From a virus, in IMG/VR virus record IMGVR_UViG_3300048838_001267, positions 1 through 23,076 of that record: a DNA stretch of 23,076 nucleotides; one strand, given 5' to 3'. A model generated the notes under the pieces. That model had not been told where the DNA came from. It saw only the letters and a list, made by a program, of their open reading frames with translations, and searched no databases. Positions 1 to 6,031 of this stretch are shown piece by piece. Made by a program: the position numbers and the translations under genes. Position 1 is the stretch's first letter; every line of letters begins with the position of its first letter.

Positions 1-399
1 GCGAAAGCCTCCGAGGACAACGGTGCGACTGGATCGGACAGCGAGGTTCCGGCCGACTGCATGGCGGGAGAGGCGAGTAGGGTCGATGCCGGCCGGACTG
101 CATCTGCAACGTCTGAGAGAATGGACGTGACGGGCGGAGAGAGTGCCGCACCCTTTTCATTCCCGATCACATGGCACCAGCCCTACGAGGGCGGGCGCCT
201 GCTCGCGAAAGCCGGAGAGATCGAACTCGGCGCGGTGTTTCCGGACGGGGACACGGGGCGGTGCACATGGGCCTTCTGGCTGGGCAGGAGCGTCGCGCCG
301 CCGCACAAGCATGCGCGCACCGTCGAGGCCGGAAAAAAGGCGTTGACGAAGGAATGGCGCGGCTTTCTCGGTCGCGCCGGACTGGCGGTGCCGGCATGA
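1..399 (+). CDS. Hypothetical phage protein, possibly 5'-truncated
   Basis: The frame is open from base 1, so the protein may begin upstream of the window. Candidate internal starts are ATG at 61 (112 aa) and ATG at 121 (92 aa). The part after residue 21 of the longer form (WHQPYEGGR, GRCTWAFWLG, and a basic KKALTKEWRGFLGRAGL end) reads like a compact conserved alpha/beta unit. The first 40 or so residues are low-complexity (rich in A, S, T, G, D), like a linker. I recall similar sequences as the C-terminal part of larger phage proteins, which would fit truncation at the window edge. The stop overlaps the next start by four bases (ATGA), so it is translationally coupled to the methyltransferase. 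Function unknown. Confidence 0.55.
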   Translation, partial: AKASEDNGATGSDSEVPADCMAGEASRVDAGRTASATSERMDVTGGESAAPFSFPITWHQPYEGGRLLAKAGEIELGAVFPDGDTGRCTWAFWLGRSVAPPHKHARTVEAGKKALTKEWRGFLGRAGLAVPA

Positions 400-1109
400 G
401 CCCGATCCGCAAAGAGGTCACCATCGGCGACTGCCGCCTTATCCTTGGCGATTGTCTGGAGGTGCTGCCGCTGCTGGGCAAGGTCGATGCCGTCGTAACC
501 GACCCGCCTTATGGGATGAACTGGAACACCAACTCTTCCCGCTTCAGCGGCGGACATCGTGACAATGTGCATCGGCGGCAGCAGGGTCGCAGCGACTGGG
601 GCTCCGTCCACAACGACGACCGTGAGTTTGATCCGTCTCCGTGGCTGACGTTCCCGAAGTCTGCGCTTTGGGGAGCTAACCACTTCGCGTCGCGTCTGCC
701 GGTAGGAACAATGCTTGTCTGGCTGAAGAAGCTCGATGGCGCATTCGGTACCTTTCTTTCAGATGCTGAGATCGCGTGGATGAAGGGTGGCCACGGTATC
801 TATTGCCGTCGCGACCTGTCGATGAACCATGCGAGTGGAACGCTGCAGCGGCTCCATCCGACGCAGAAGCCTGTCGGCATCATGGAATGGTGTGTCGGAA
901 AGACGGAAGGCACCATCCTCGACCCATACATGGGCAGCGGCACGACCGGCGTTGCCTGCGTCAAGGTTGGCCGGAAATTCATCGGCATCGAGATCGACGA
1001 GGCCTATTTCGACATCGCCTGCAAGCGCATCGCCGATGCCGTCGCGCGACCCGATCTGTTCGTAGAGGCGGCCAGAGCGCCGGAGCCGAAGCAGGAGTCG
1101 CTGCTGTGA
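396..1109 (+). CDS. Beta-class DNA adenine (N6) methyltransferase
   Basis: A 237-aa protein starting at ATG 396, which overlaps the previous stop. The frame is open further upstream but overlaps the preceding gene, so 396 is preferred. Motif IV DPPY is at residues 36-39, near the N-terminus, and the SAM-binding motif I DPYMGSGTTG is near residue 175. This IV-before-I order defines the beta class (N6_N4_Mtase family). DPPY rather than SPPY favours adenine-N6 as target. The HPTQKP motif just before motif I is also typical. It is shorter than CcrM and lacks the extra C-terminal domain of that enzyme. No restriction nuclease lies beside it, so it is an orphan phage methyltransferase, likely for protection or for marking phage DNA. 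The recognition sequence cannot be read from the sequence. Confidence 0.93.
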   Translation: MSPIRKEVTIGDCRLILGDCLEVLPLLGKVDAVVTDPPYGMNWNTNSSRFSGGHRDNVHRRQQGRSDWGSVHNDDREFDPSPWLTFPKSALWGANHFASRLPVGTMLVWLKKLDGAFGTFLSDAEIAWMKGGHGIYCRRDLSMNHASGTLQRLHPTQKPVGIMEWCVGKTEGTILDPYMGSGTTGVACVKVGRKFIGIEIDEAYFDIACKRIADAVARPDLFVEAARAPEPKQESLL

Positions 1110-1426
1110 CGCGCCCTGACTTTTCCCCCGCCATGCTGTCGTTGTTCCTGCGCGCGCGGGCGCATTTCGCGCATGAGAACCGCGACGCCGAAGGCGCGCA
1201 GAAGGGAAAGCATCCGGCCTGCTGCGGCTTTCAGGCCACGGCGAAGCGCGAGAAAGCCATATGGCGAAAGCTCGCCCGCGTGACCCATGCCGAGATGGAA
1301 TTCGCATGGATGGGGCGGCTGCTGTCGCCGGCGCCACGCGCCCGCCTGTGGGGCGCGCTCGGCCATGCTCCGGGTGATCACGGCATCCTGCTCACCCATG
1401 GCGGACAGGAGCGCGCCGATGGCTGA
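1106..1426 (+). CDS. Hypothetical protein
   Basis: A 106-aa reading frame starting with GTG at 1106 in a GTGA overlap with the methyltransferase stop. It ends at 1426, overlapping the next gene (ATG 1419). The protein is basic and rich in Ala and Arg, with no signal peptide or membrane segment. An N-terminal helix (SLFLRARAHFAHENRD) and a central HPACCGF segment with two adjacent cysteines are visible. I do not recognise a family. It is kept because it fills the space between two real genes exactly, in the coupled overlap style used throughout this block. Confidence 0.6.
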   Translation: MTRPDFSPAMLSLFLRARAHFAHENRDAEGAQKGKHPACCGFQATAKREKAIWRKLARVTHAEMEFAWMGRLLSPAPRARLWGALGHAPGDHGILLTHGGQERADG

Positions 1427-1715
1427 CTTCGATCACGACGCCTTCGCCGAGGCCTTCGAGGCCCGCCTGTCGGCCATCGGCTACACGGCCGACCGGGCCG
1501 TGCAGAAGTGGCCGGACACCGACAAGGCCATGATCAGCCGCGCCCGCAACGGCAAGCCGCTCTCGTCCGGCAACATGCTGCTGCTCTGTCAGATGGCGGG
1601 CCTCGACCCCTTCGCCTTCCTGATCGTGAAACACAAACGCCGCGTGACGCGAAAAACCATCTTGAAACAGATGGTTACAGTGCCTGTCACCCGTGAAACA
1701 CCGGAGAATTGCTGA
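1419..1715 (+). CDS. XRE/Cro-like helix-turn-helix protein
   Basis: A 98-aa protein beginning MADFDHDAF at ATG 1419, eight bases inside the previous gene. Residues about 25-60 (WPDTDKAMISRARNGKPLSSGNMLLLCQ, then MAGLDPFAFL) match the Cro/C1 fold: a recognition helix followed by a helix ending in LDPFAFL. The C-terminal 30 residues are basic (KHKRRVTRKTILKQ) and are encoded by noticeably AT-richer DNA that holds an inverted repeat at 1655-1676. Probable DNA-binding regulator. Whether it is the lytic/lysogenic switch cannot be said, because no divergent repressor gene is present here. Confidence 0.75.
   Translation: MADFDHDAFAEAFEARLSAIGYTADRAVQKWPDTDKAMISRARNGKPLSSGNMLLLCQMAGLDPFAFLIVKHKRRVTRKTILKQMVTVPVTRETPENC
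1655..1676. repeat. Inverted repeat inside the XRE-like gene 3' end
   Basis: AACCATC at 1655-1661 and GATGGTT at 1670-1676 form a perfect 7-bp inverted repeat with an 8-base spacer. It is flanked by two direct copies of CGTGAAACAC at 1625-1634 and 1691-1700. This could be an operator or an RNA hairpin. The role is unproven. Confidence 0.4.
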
Positions 1716-2137
1716 TGGCCCGTATCTATCTGGCTTCGTCCTGGCGCAACCCGCATCAGCCGTGGATGATCGATCTGCTGCGGCAGAACGGGCATCAGGT
1801 CTATGACTTCCGCAACCCGCCGCACTCGACCGGATTCAAGTGGTCCGATATCGGTCTGACGCTTCCTTGCACGGCGGAAGAGTATCGCCGCGCGCTTCTT
1901 ACGCATCCGCGTGCGGCGCAAGGTTTCGGCGCGGATTTCGCCGCGATGCGTTGGGCAGATACGGGCCTGCTCGTGCTTCCATGTGGCCGCTCGGCGCATC
2001 TCGAACTCGGCTGGATGGCCGGCGCCGGCAAACGGACGATCATCCTGACGCAGGATGGTGAAGAGCCGGAACTCATGGCTCTGCTGGCTGACCAGATTTG
2101 CGTCAGCCCCGATGAAGTTTTGGGGGCGCTGCTGTGA
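1715..2137 (+). CDS. Nucleoside 2-deoxyribosyltransferase-like protein
   Basis: A 140-aa protein from ATG 1715, whose first base is the last base of the previous stop. A TTG at 1709 is an alternative start. The N-terminus ARIYLASSWRN is the first beta strand and loop of the deoxyribosyltransferase/DUF4406 fold. ADTGLLVLPCGRSAHLELGWMAGAGK (split here as D82, then E97 in HLELGWM) is the conserved centre, where the Glu is the expected nucleophile in this family. Such enzymes move or remove the base of deoxynucleosides. In a phage this suggests nucleotide-pool salvage or production of modified nucleotides. The substrate is unknown and a purely NMP-hydrolysing role is possible. Confidence 0.75.
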   Translation: MARIYLASSWRNPHQPWMIDLLRQNGHQVYDFRNPPHSTGFKWSDIGLTLPCTAEEYRRALLTHPRAAQGFGADFAAMRWADTGLLVLPCGRSAHLELGWMAGAGKRTIILTQDGEEPELMALLADQICVSPDEVLGALL

Positions 2138-2349
2138 CAGACCCCGTCAATCATCCTCCGCACTACACGTCGCACCCTTCGGGCGTCGAATGCATCCAGA
2201 TCGTGGAGCACATGGGTTTTTGCCTCGGCAACGCCATCAAATACATCTGGCGCGCCGATCTGAAAGGCAACGCGGTCGAGGATCTGGAAAAGGCGAGATT
2301 CTACATCGACCGCGAGATTGCGCGTCGCATGCGGGGAGGCACGGCATGA
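2134..2349 (+). CDS. DUF3310 phage protein
   Basis: A 71-aa protein starting with GTG 2134 in a GTGA overlap. It shows the DUF3310 signature almost end to end: VNHPPHYTSHPSGVECI, then GNAIKYIWRADLKGN and EDLEKARFYIDREI. Members are small phage proteins, sometimes labelled nucleotide kinase-like after a phage T7 homologue. No biochemical role is established that I can rely on. It sits directly after the deoxyribosyltransferase-like gene, so a shared role in nucleotide metabolism is plausible but only an inference. Confidence 0.85.
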   Translation: MTDPVNHPPHYTSHPSGVECIQIVEHMGFCLGNAIKYIWRADLKGNAVEDLEKARFYIDREIARRMRGGTA

Positions 2350-2594
2350 AGGCCTCCGATCTCGGCAATGCGCAGCGGCTGCTGGACCATCTGGCCTCGA
2401 CGCGCGGCCTGCTCGCCCGGCTGGAATCAGGCGCGGCGATCACGCTCGTCGTCGGGGAGGGGAGCGCCAACGCCGCGCTCCATCTCTCCGCGAAATACAT
2501 CGAAGGGCTGCGCCATGACGTGGTCGGCAGCCTGAAGCAGCGCGCGCATCAGCTCGTCGGCGATCTCGCCGCGCTCGGGGTGGAGGCGGACTGA
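2346..2594 (+). CDS. Conserved-looking small phage protein
   Basis: An 82-aa protein from ATG 2346 (ATGA overlap) to a TGA that shares its last base with the next ATG. The pattern is two helices (LGNAQRLLDHLASTRGLLARLES and EGLRHDVVGSLKQRAHQLVGDLAALGVE) around a short strand region (AAITLVVGEGSANAALHLS). I recall similar small proteins in rhizobial phages but know no function. No DNA-binding or catalytic motif is visible. Confidence 0.65.
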   Translation: MKASDLGNAQRLLDHLASTRGLLARLESGAAITLVVGEGSANAALHLSAKYIEGLRHDVVGSLKQRAHQLVGDLAALGVEAD

Positions 2595-3094
2595 TGTCGG
2601 CCCTGCTCAAGCCATCGCCCGCACCGCCCGCGCGCCTCGCCCGCGTGCATGTCAGTTTCCCGATGACGTTGTCGGGTCGTCTTCGCCTGCTGGCGGCGGC
2701 GCGGCGCGAGCACACGGAAGCGATGATCGCCGCGCTGATCGACTATGTCGTGGCGCACGACCTCGCCGACGACATTCTGGACGCGATGCGCGGCGCGCTT
2801 CGTCCCGGTCAGGGGCGCATAGAGGCCGGCGGCGAGACGCTAACGCACAACCAGGCCGCGATCCTCTTCCTTGTCGGAGAGAACACGGGGGCCGACGGAG
2901 TGTGCCGGCTGTCGCTGGACAAGCTTTCCCTGCTGTCCGGGCGCGGCCACAGCGCCGTCGGCAACGCCGTCGCGGCGCTCGTGCGCTTCAGCATGATCGA
3001 GCGCGATCCGTCTCCGGTGCCGGGGCGGCTGCGGCCCTGTCGCCTGACCGCGTCCGGCTACGCGGCATGGCACGATCTGGCGAGGGGCGAATGA
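2594..3094 (+). CDS. Putative winged-helix DNA-binding protein
   Basis: A 166-aa protein from ATG 2594 (TGATG junction). An N-terminal strand (ARVHVSFPMTLSGRL) plus two helices (RLLAAARREHTEAMIAALIDYVVAHD) could form a ribbon-helix-helix or a dimerisation unit. From about residue 80 (LTHNQAAILFLVGENT, then LSLDKLSLLSGRGHSAVGNAVAALVRFSMIERDPSP and RPCRLTASGYAAW) it reads as a winged helix of MarR-like layout: helix, helix-turn-helix, wing, and the TASGYAAW ending. Likely a regulator or replication accessory protein. The family assignment is by pattern only. Confidence 0.6.
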   Translation: MSALLKPSPAPPARLARVHVSFPMTLSGRLRLLAAARREHTEAMIAALIDYVVAHDLADDILDAMRGALRPGQGRIEAGGETLTHNQAAILFLVGENTGADGVCRLSLDKLSLLSGRGHSAVGNAVAALVRFSMIERDPSPVPGRLRPCRLTASGYAAWHDLARGE

Positions 3095-3648
3095 CGGACG
3101 GCCAGCAACTCGCGGCCATTCGCGCCGACCTCGCGGCAATCGCTCCCGGCAAGTGGCTGCGGGCTGCGGACGCCGAAGGCGAGTTCGTCGAGGCGCATGG
3201 CGATATGGGCGAGATCCTGACGATCTGCCGCATCCATCCCGGCGCGAGCGATGCGGAGCGTCGTTTCCTCGCGGCTGCACCGGACATGGTGCGCTTCCTG
3301 CTGGCCTTGGTCGATCGCGCCGCCGACACGGTGCGGCGCCTGCGCGCTCCGGCGGACGGGCAGGACGGCTGCGGCATGGATTCCTCGCACGACGTGAAGG
3401 ACCGGCACGGCCTGAGCGGCAAGGATTATGCCGCGCAGGCCGCGATGCAATGCGCCTCGCCGGCCTTCCTGCGCTTCCTTGCGGAGAAGCACGGGCTGGA
3501 AAGCCCGCTGACCGAAGAGCGCGCGGCGCAAAGGGTCCGTTCGCTCTGCGGCGTGACCAGCCGGCGGGAGTTCAACGACGGCGACGCCGCCGCGGCGCGC
3601 TGGAAAAGCCTGATGGCTGAATTCGAGAACTGGAAGAGGGCGGGATGA
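3091..3648 (+). CDS. Hypothetical phage protein (Ea22-like N-terminus)
   Basis: A 185-aa protein from ATG 3091 in an ATGA overlap. The N-terminal half (LAAIRADLAAIAPGKW..., then a segment ending RFLAAAPDMVRFLLALVDRA) resembles the Ea22/ead-like early proteins of phages, where an AAPD motif is followed by a coiled helix. The C-terminal half contains AAMQCASPAFLRFLAEKHG and a repeated-helix region (ERAAQRVRSLCGVTSRREF, AAARWKSLMAEFENW), which looks like a separate small domain. Function unknown. It is coupled by overlap to the C5 methyltransferase. Confidence 0.6.
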   Translation: MTDGQQLAAIRADLAAIAPGKWLRAADAEGEFVEAHGDMGEILTICRIHPGASDAERRFLAAAPDMVRFLLALVDRAADTVRRLRAPADGQDGCGMDSSHDVKDRHGLSGKDYAAQAAMQCASPAFLRFLAEKHGLESPLTEERAAQRVRSLCGVTSRREFNDGDAAAARWKSLMAEFENWKRAG

Positions 3649-5789
3649 CGGCTCATGTCGGACCTCAGGACCTGTTCGGCGCTGTAGGCATTGCTGCTCC
3701 GCGCAAGCGATGGCGGTGCCTTAAGGTGCCCGGCTTCATGCCGGCGGCCAAGCTGCCACTGCCGGTCATACCGCCTTCGAAGTCTGGCATCCGGCGCATC
3801 GTCGCCGTGGACAGCTTTGCCGGTGCTGGCGGGGCGTCCGGCGGCATCAAGGAAGCCTTCCATCGCCTTGCCATGGCCGGTCTTCTGCCGTTCGGCCATC
3901 CCATGGGGCCGACCTATGCGATCAATCATGACGAGCCCGCGCTCATCATGCATGAGATCAACTATCCTGACACGATCCACCTTCGCCACAATGTCTGGCA
4001 GGTCCGGATGCAGGAAGTGCTGGGCGACGATCTGTTCGGCTTCCTCTGGCTGTCGCCGGACTGCCGCGACCATTCATCTGCGAAGGGCGGGCCGATCACC
4101 TCGCGCGCCGTGCGCGACCTTGCCTGGGTGCTGATCAAATGGCTGAAGGAACTGCCGGACTGGCAGCGCCCTTGGACGATCTGTCTGGAGAACGTGGGCG
4201 CCTTCGCCAAATGGAGCCCGCTGATCGAACGGCCGGACGGCAAGGGCTTCATGCGCGATCCGGACAGAATCGGGCACACTTTCCACCAGTTCGTGCACGC
4301 GCTTTCGCGTTTCGGTTATTCCGTCGGCTGGGGCGAGATGGTGGCCTGCGAGCATGGCGACCCGACCATCCGCAAGCGCCTGAAGCTTTGCGCGCGGCGC
4401 GACGGGCAGCGCATCGTGTTCCCGAGGCCGACGCATGGCGACCCGAAATCGGAGGCTGTGGTGTCCGGCCGCCTGAAGCCATGGCCGGTCGCGGCCGACA
4501 TCATCGACTTCTCGCTGCCGTGCCCTTCCGTGCTGATGACGAAGGAAGAGGCGCGGGCCTATACGAAGTCGACCGGCCAGAAGATCATCCGGCCGCTGGC
4601 GATGAAGACCGATGCGCGGCTCGCCAAGGGCGTGAAGCGCCATGTCATCGACGCAGCGGCCAAGGGCGAGGCCTTCATCGTCACATGCAACCATGCCGGC
4701 GACGGGTTTCGCGGGCAGGGAATGCGGGAGCCGCTGAAGACGGTTGCAGCTGCTCGCGACGCGCACGGCCTGGTCGTGCCGCATCTGATGACAATGCGAA
4801 ACTCCGCCAAACCGACCAGCGCCGCGAACGAACCCACGCATACGGCCACGGCAGCCGGCGCGCATCTTTTCGATGTAGAGACCACGATCGCGCCCTTCCT
4901 CAGCCGCGGGCAGCATGGCGGCGGCAATCGGCCTGCCAATGTTCCGCACACCACGATCGCCGCCTCCGATGGCGATCAGAATCAGGTCGTTGTGCCTTAT
5001 CTGGTGCCGCGCTACGGCGAGCGCGCCGGGCAGGAGCCGCGAAGCTTTGCGATCGACCGTCCGGCCCCGACGCCGGTGCCCGACGGCAATGGCGGCAGCC
5101 TGGCGGCGGTCTATCTTGCTCAGCACAATGGCGGCTCTCGCGGTCCGATCGGCCGGGGCGCGGCCGCGCCCCTTTCGACGGTCGAAACGGCGGGATCGCA
5201 ACAGCAGATCGTCGCGGCACACATGCTTTCGCTCAAGGGCAGCGATCGCCGCGATGGATCCTGCGAGGCACCGCATCCTGCCGTGTGCGCCGGCGGTCAG
5301 CATTCGGCGCTGATCACGCTGCCGCTGATGACCGCCTACTATTCGACGGGAGGCCAGAGCGCAGCGATCGGCGATCCGATGCTCGCGGTGCCGACGAAGG
5401 CGCGATTCGGACTGACGCATGTCGACGCCGCGCCGCAGCCGCTTACCGATGCGCAGCTTGCCAGCGCCCGTCGCGTAGCCGCCTTCCTGCGCAAGCATGG
5501 CTGCTGGGACGGCGGCGACATCGTCACCATCGAGATCGAGGGCATAACCTTCGTCATCGTCGATATCGGCATGCGCATGCTGACGCCGCGCGAGCTTGCG
5601 CGCGCAAACGGGTTTCCGGAGAGCTTCTTCCTCGATCCGATCTGGAAGGGAAAGCCGCTTTCGGAGACCCAGCAGCGGCACAAGATCGGCAACGCCGTCT
5701 GCCGTCTGCCGGCCGCCGCCTTCATCGAGGCGAATTATCGCCCGCCGCTCGAATGGGGCCAGAAAGCGTTTCTGGAGGCAGCGGAGTGA
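3645..5789 (+). CDS. C5-cytosine DNA methyltransferase with extended tandem-module region
   Basis: A 714-aa protein from ATG 3645 (ATGA overlap). Ordered C5-methyltransferase motifs: I FAGAGGASGG at 58-67; IV SPDCRDHS with the catalytic Cys at 140 (the usual PCQ is replaced by PDC); VI ENV at 182-184; VIII TIRKRL from about 241; then RMLTPRELARANGFPESFF (IX) and KIGNAV (X) near 675-683. Between VIII and IX, where the target-recognition region lies, residues about 344-594 consist of seven modules of 34-38 residues. Each begins with a hydrophobic strand such as VPHLM, IAPFL, VPYLV or AVYLA, and most carry a P-x-x-T-V/I/A-type strand. The protein is roughly twice the size of a minimal enzyme. 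No cognate nuclease is adjacent. Specificity cannot be read from sequence. Confidence 0.93.
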   Translation: MTAHVGPQDLFGAVGIAAPRKRWRCLKVPGFMPAAKLPLPVIPPSKSGIRRIVAVDSFAGAGGASGGIKEAFHRLAMAGLLPFGHPMGPTYAINHDEPALIMHEINYPDTIHLRHNVWQVRMQEVLGDDLFGFLWLSPDCRDHSSAKGGPITSRAVRDLAWVLIKWLKELPDWQRPWTICLENVGAFAKWSPLIERPDGKGFMRDPDRIGHTFHQFVHALSRFGYSVGWGEMVACEHGDPTIRKRLKLCARRDGQRIVFPRPTHGDPKSEAVVSGRLKPWPVAADIIDFSLPCPSVLMTKEEARAYTKSTGQKIIRPLAMKTDARLAKGVKRHVIDAAAKGEAFIVTCNHAGDGFRGQGMREPLKTVAAARDAHGLVVPHLMTMRNSAKPTSAANEPTHTATAAGAHLFDVETTIAPFLSRGQHGGGNRPANVPHTTIAASDGDQNQVVVPYLVPRYGERAGQEPRSFAIDRPAPTPVPDGNGGSLAAVYLAQHNGGSRGPIGRGAAAPLSTVETAGSQQQIVAAHMLSLKGSDRRDGSCEAPHPAVCAGGQHSALITLPLMTAYYSTGGQSAAIGDPMLAVPTKARFGLTHVDAAPQPLTDAQLASARRVAAFLRKHGCWDGGDIVTIEIEGITFVIVDIGMRMLTPRELARANGFPESFFLDPIWKGKPLSETQQRHKIGNAVCRLPAAAFIEANYRPPLEWGQKAFLEAAE

Positions 5790-6031
5790 GCGCGCCATTT
5801 GAAAACGGCCCGCCGGCCGCACTCCATGGACTGGCGGAGCGCCGCGAATCGCGGCGCGCGCTGATACTGGCCACTATGCCGGTTGGCGAGCTGGTGCGCG
5901 CCAGCGACATTGCAAGCTCAGTGCAGATATCGGAACGATCAGTCTATCGTCATATCGCCGCGTTGAAGGCCTGCGGCGTGCCGATCATGGGACAGACTGG
6001 CGTCGGCTACATGCGGCGGTGTGTCCGATGA
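5786..6031 (+). CDS. Small HTH_11-type DNA-binding protein
   Basis: An 81-aa protein starting with GTG 5786 (GTGA overlap with the methyltransferase stop). RRALILATMPVGELVRASDIASSVQISERSVYRHIAALKACGVPIMGQTGVGYMRR is a nearly complete HTH_11/DeoR-type winged helix: recognition helix ISERSVYRHIAALK and the classic GVGY wing ending. Only the DNA-binding domain is present, with no effector domain. It overlaps the replication protein start by four bases, so it may regulate that gene or assist at the origin. This is inference. Confidence 0.75.
   Translation: MSAPFENGPPAALHGLAERRESRRALILATMPVGELVRASDIASSVQISERSVYRHIAALKACGVPIMGQTGVGYMRRCVR

Noticed and set aside
98-196. Near-duplicate CCGGCCGACTGCAT / CCGGCCGGACTGCAT segments around 50-110
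   Set aside because: Two short similar GC-rich segments within a low-complexity linker. Too short and too few to call a functional repeat.
4139-5785. Long plus-strand open frame in a second frame over the C5 methyltransferase
   Set aside because: Only its last part (from GTG 5786) is a real gene, the HTH_11 protein. The rest is Arg/Ala-rich shadow sequence.
4074-5822. Long minus-strand open frame (582 codons) opposite the C5 methyltransferase
   Set aside because: It mirrors a gene with all C5 motifs. Its translation is Arg/His/Gly-rich with no recognisable domain, as expected for the antisense of high-GC coding DNA.
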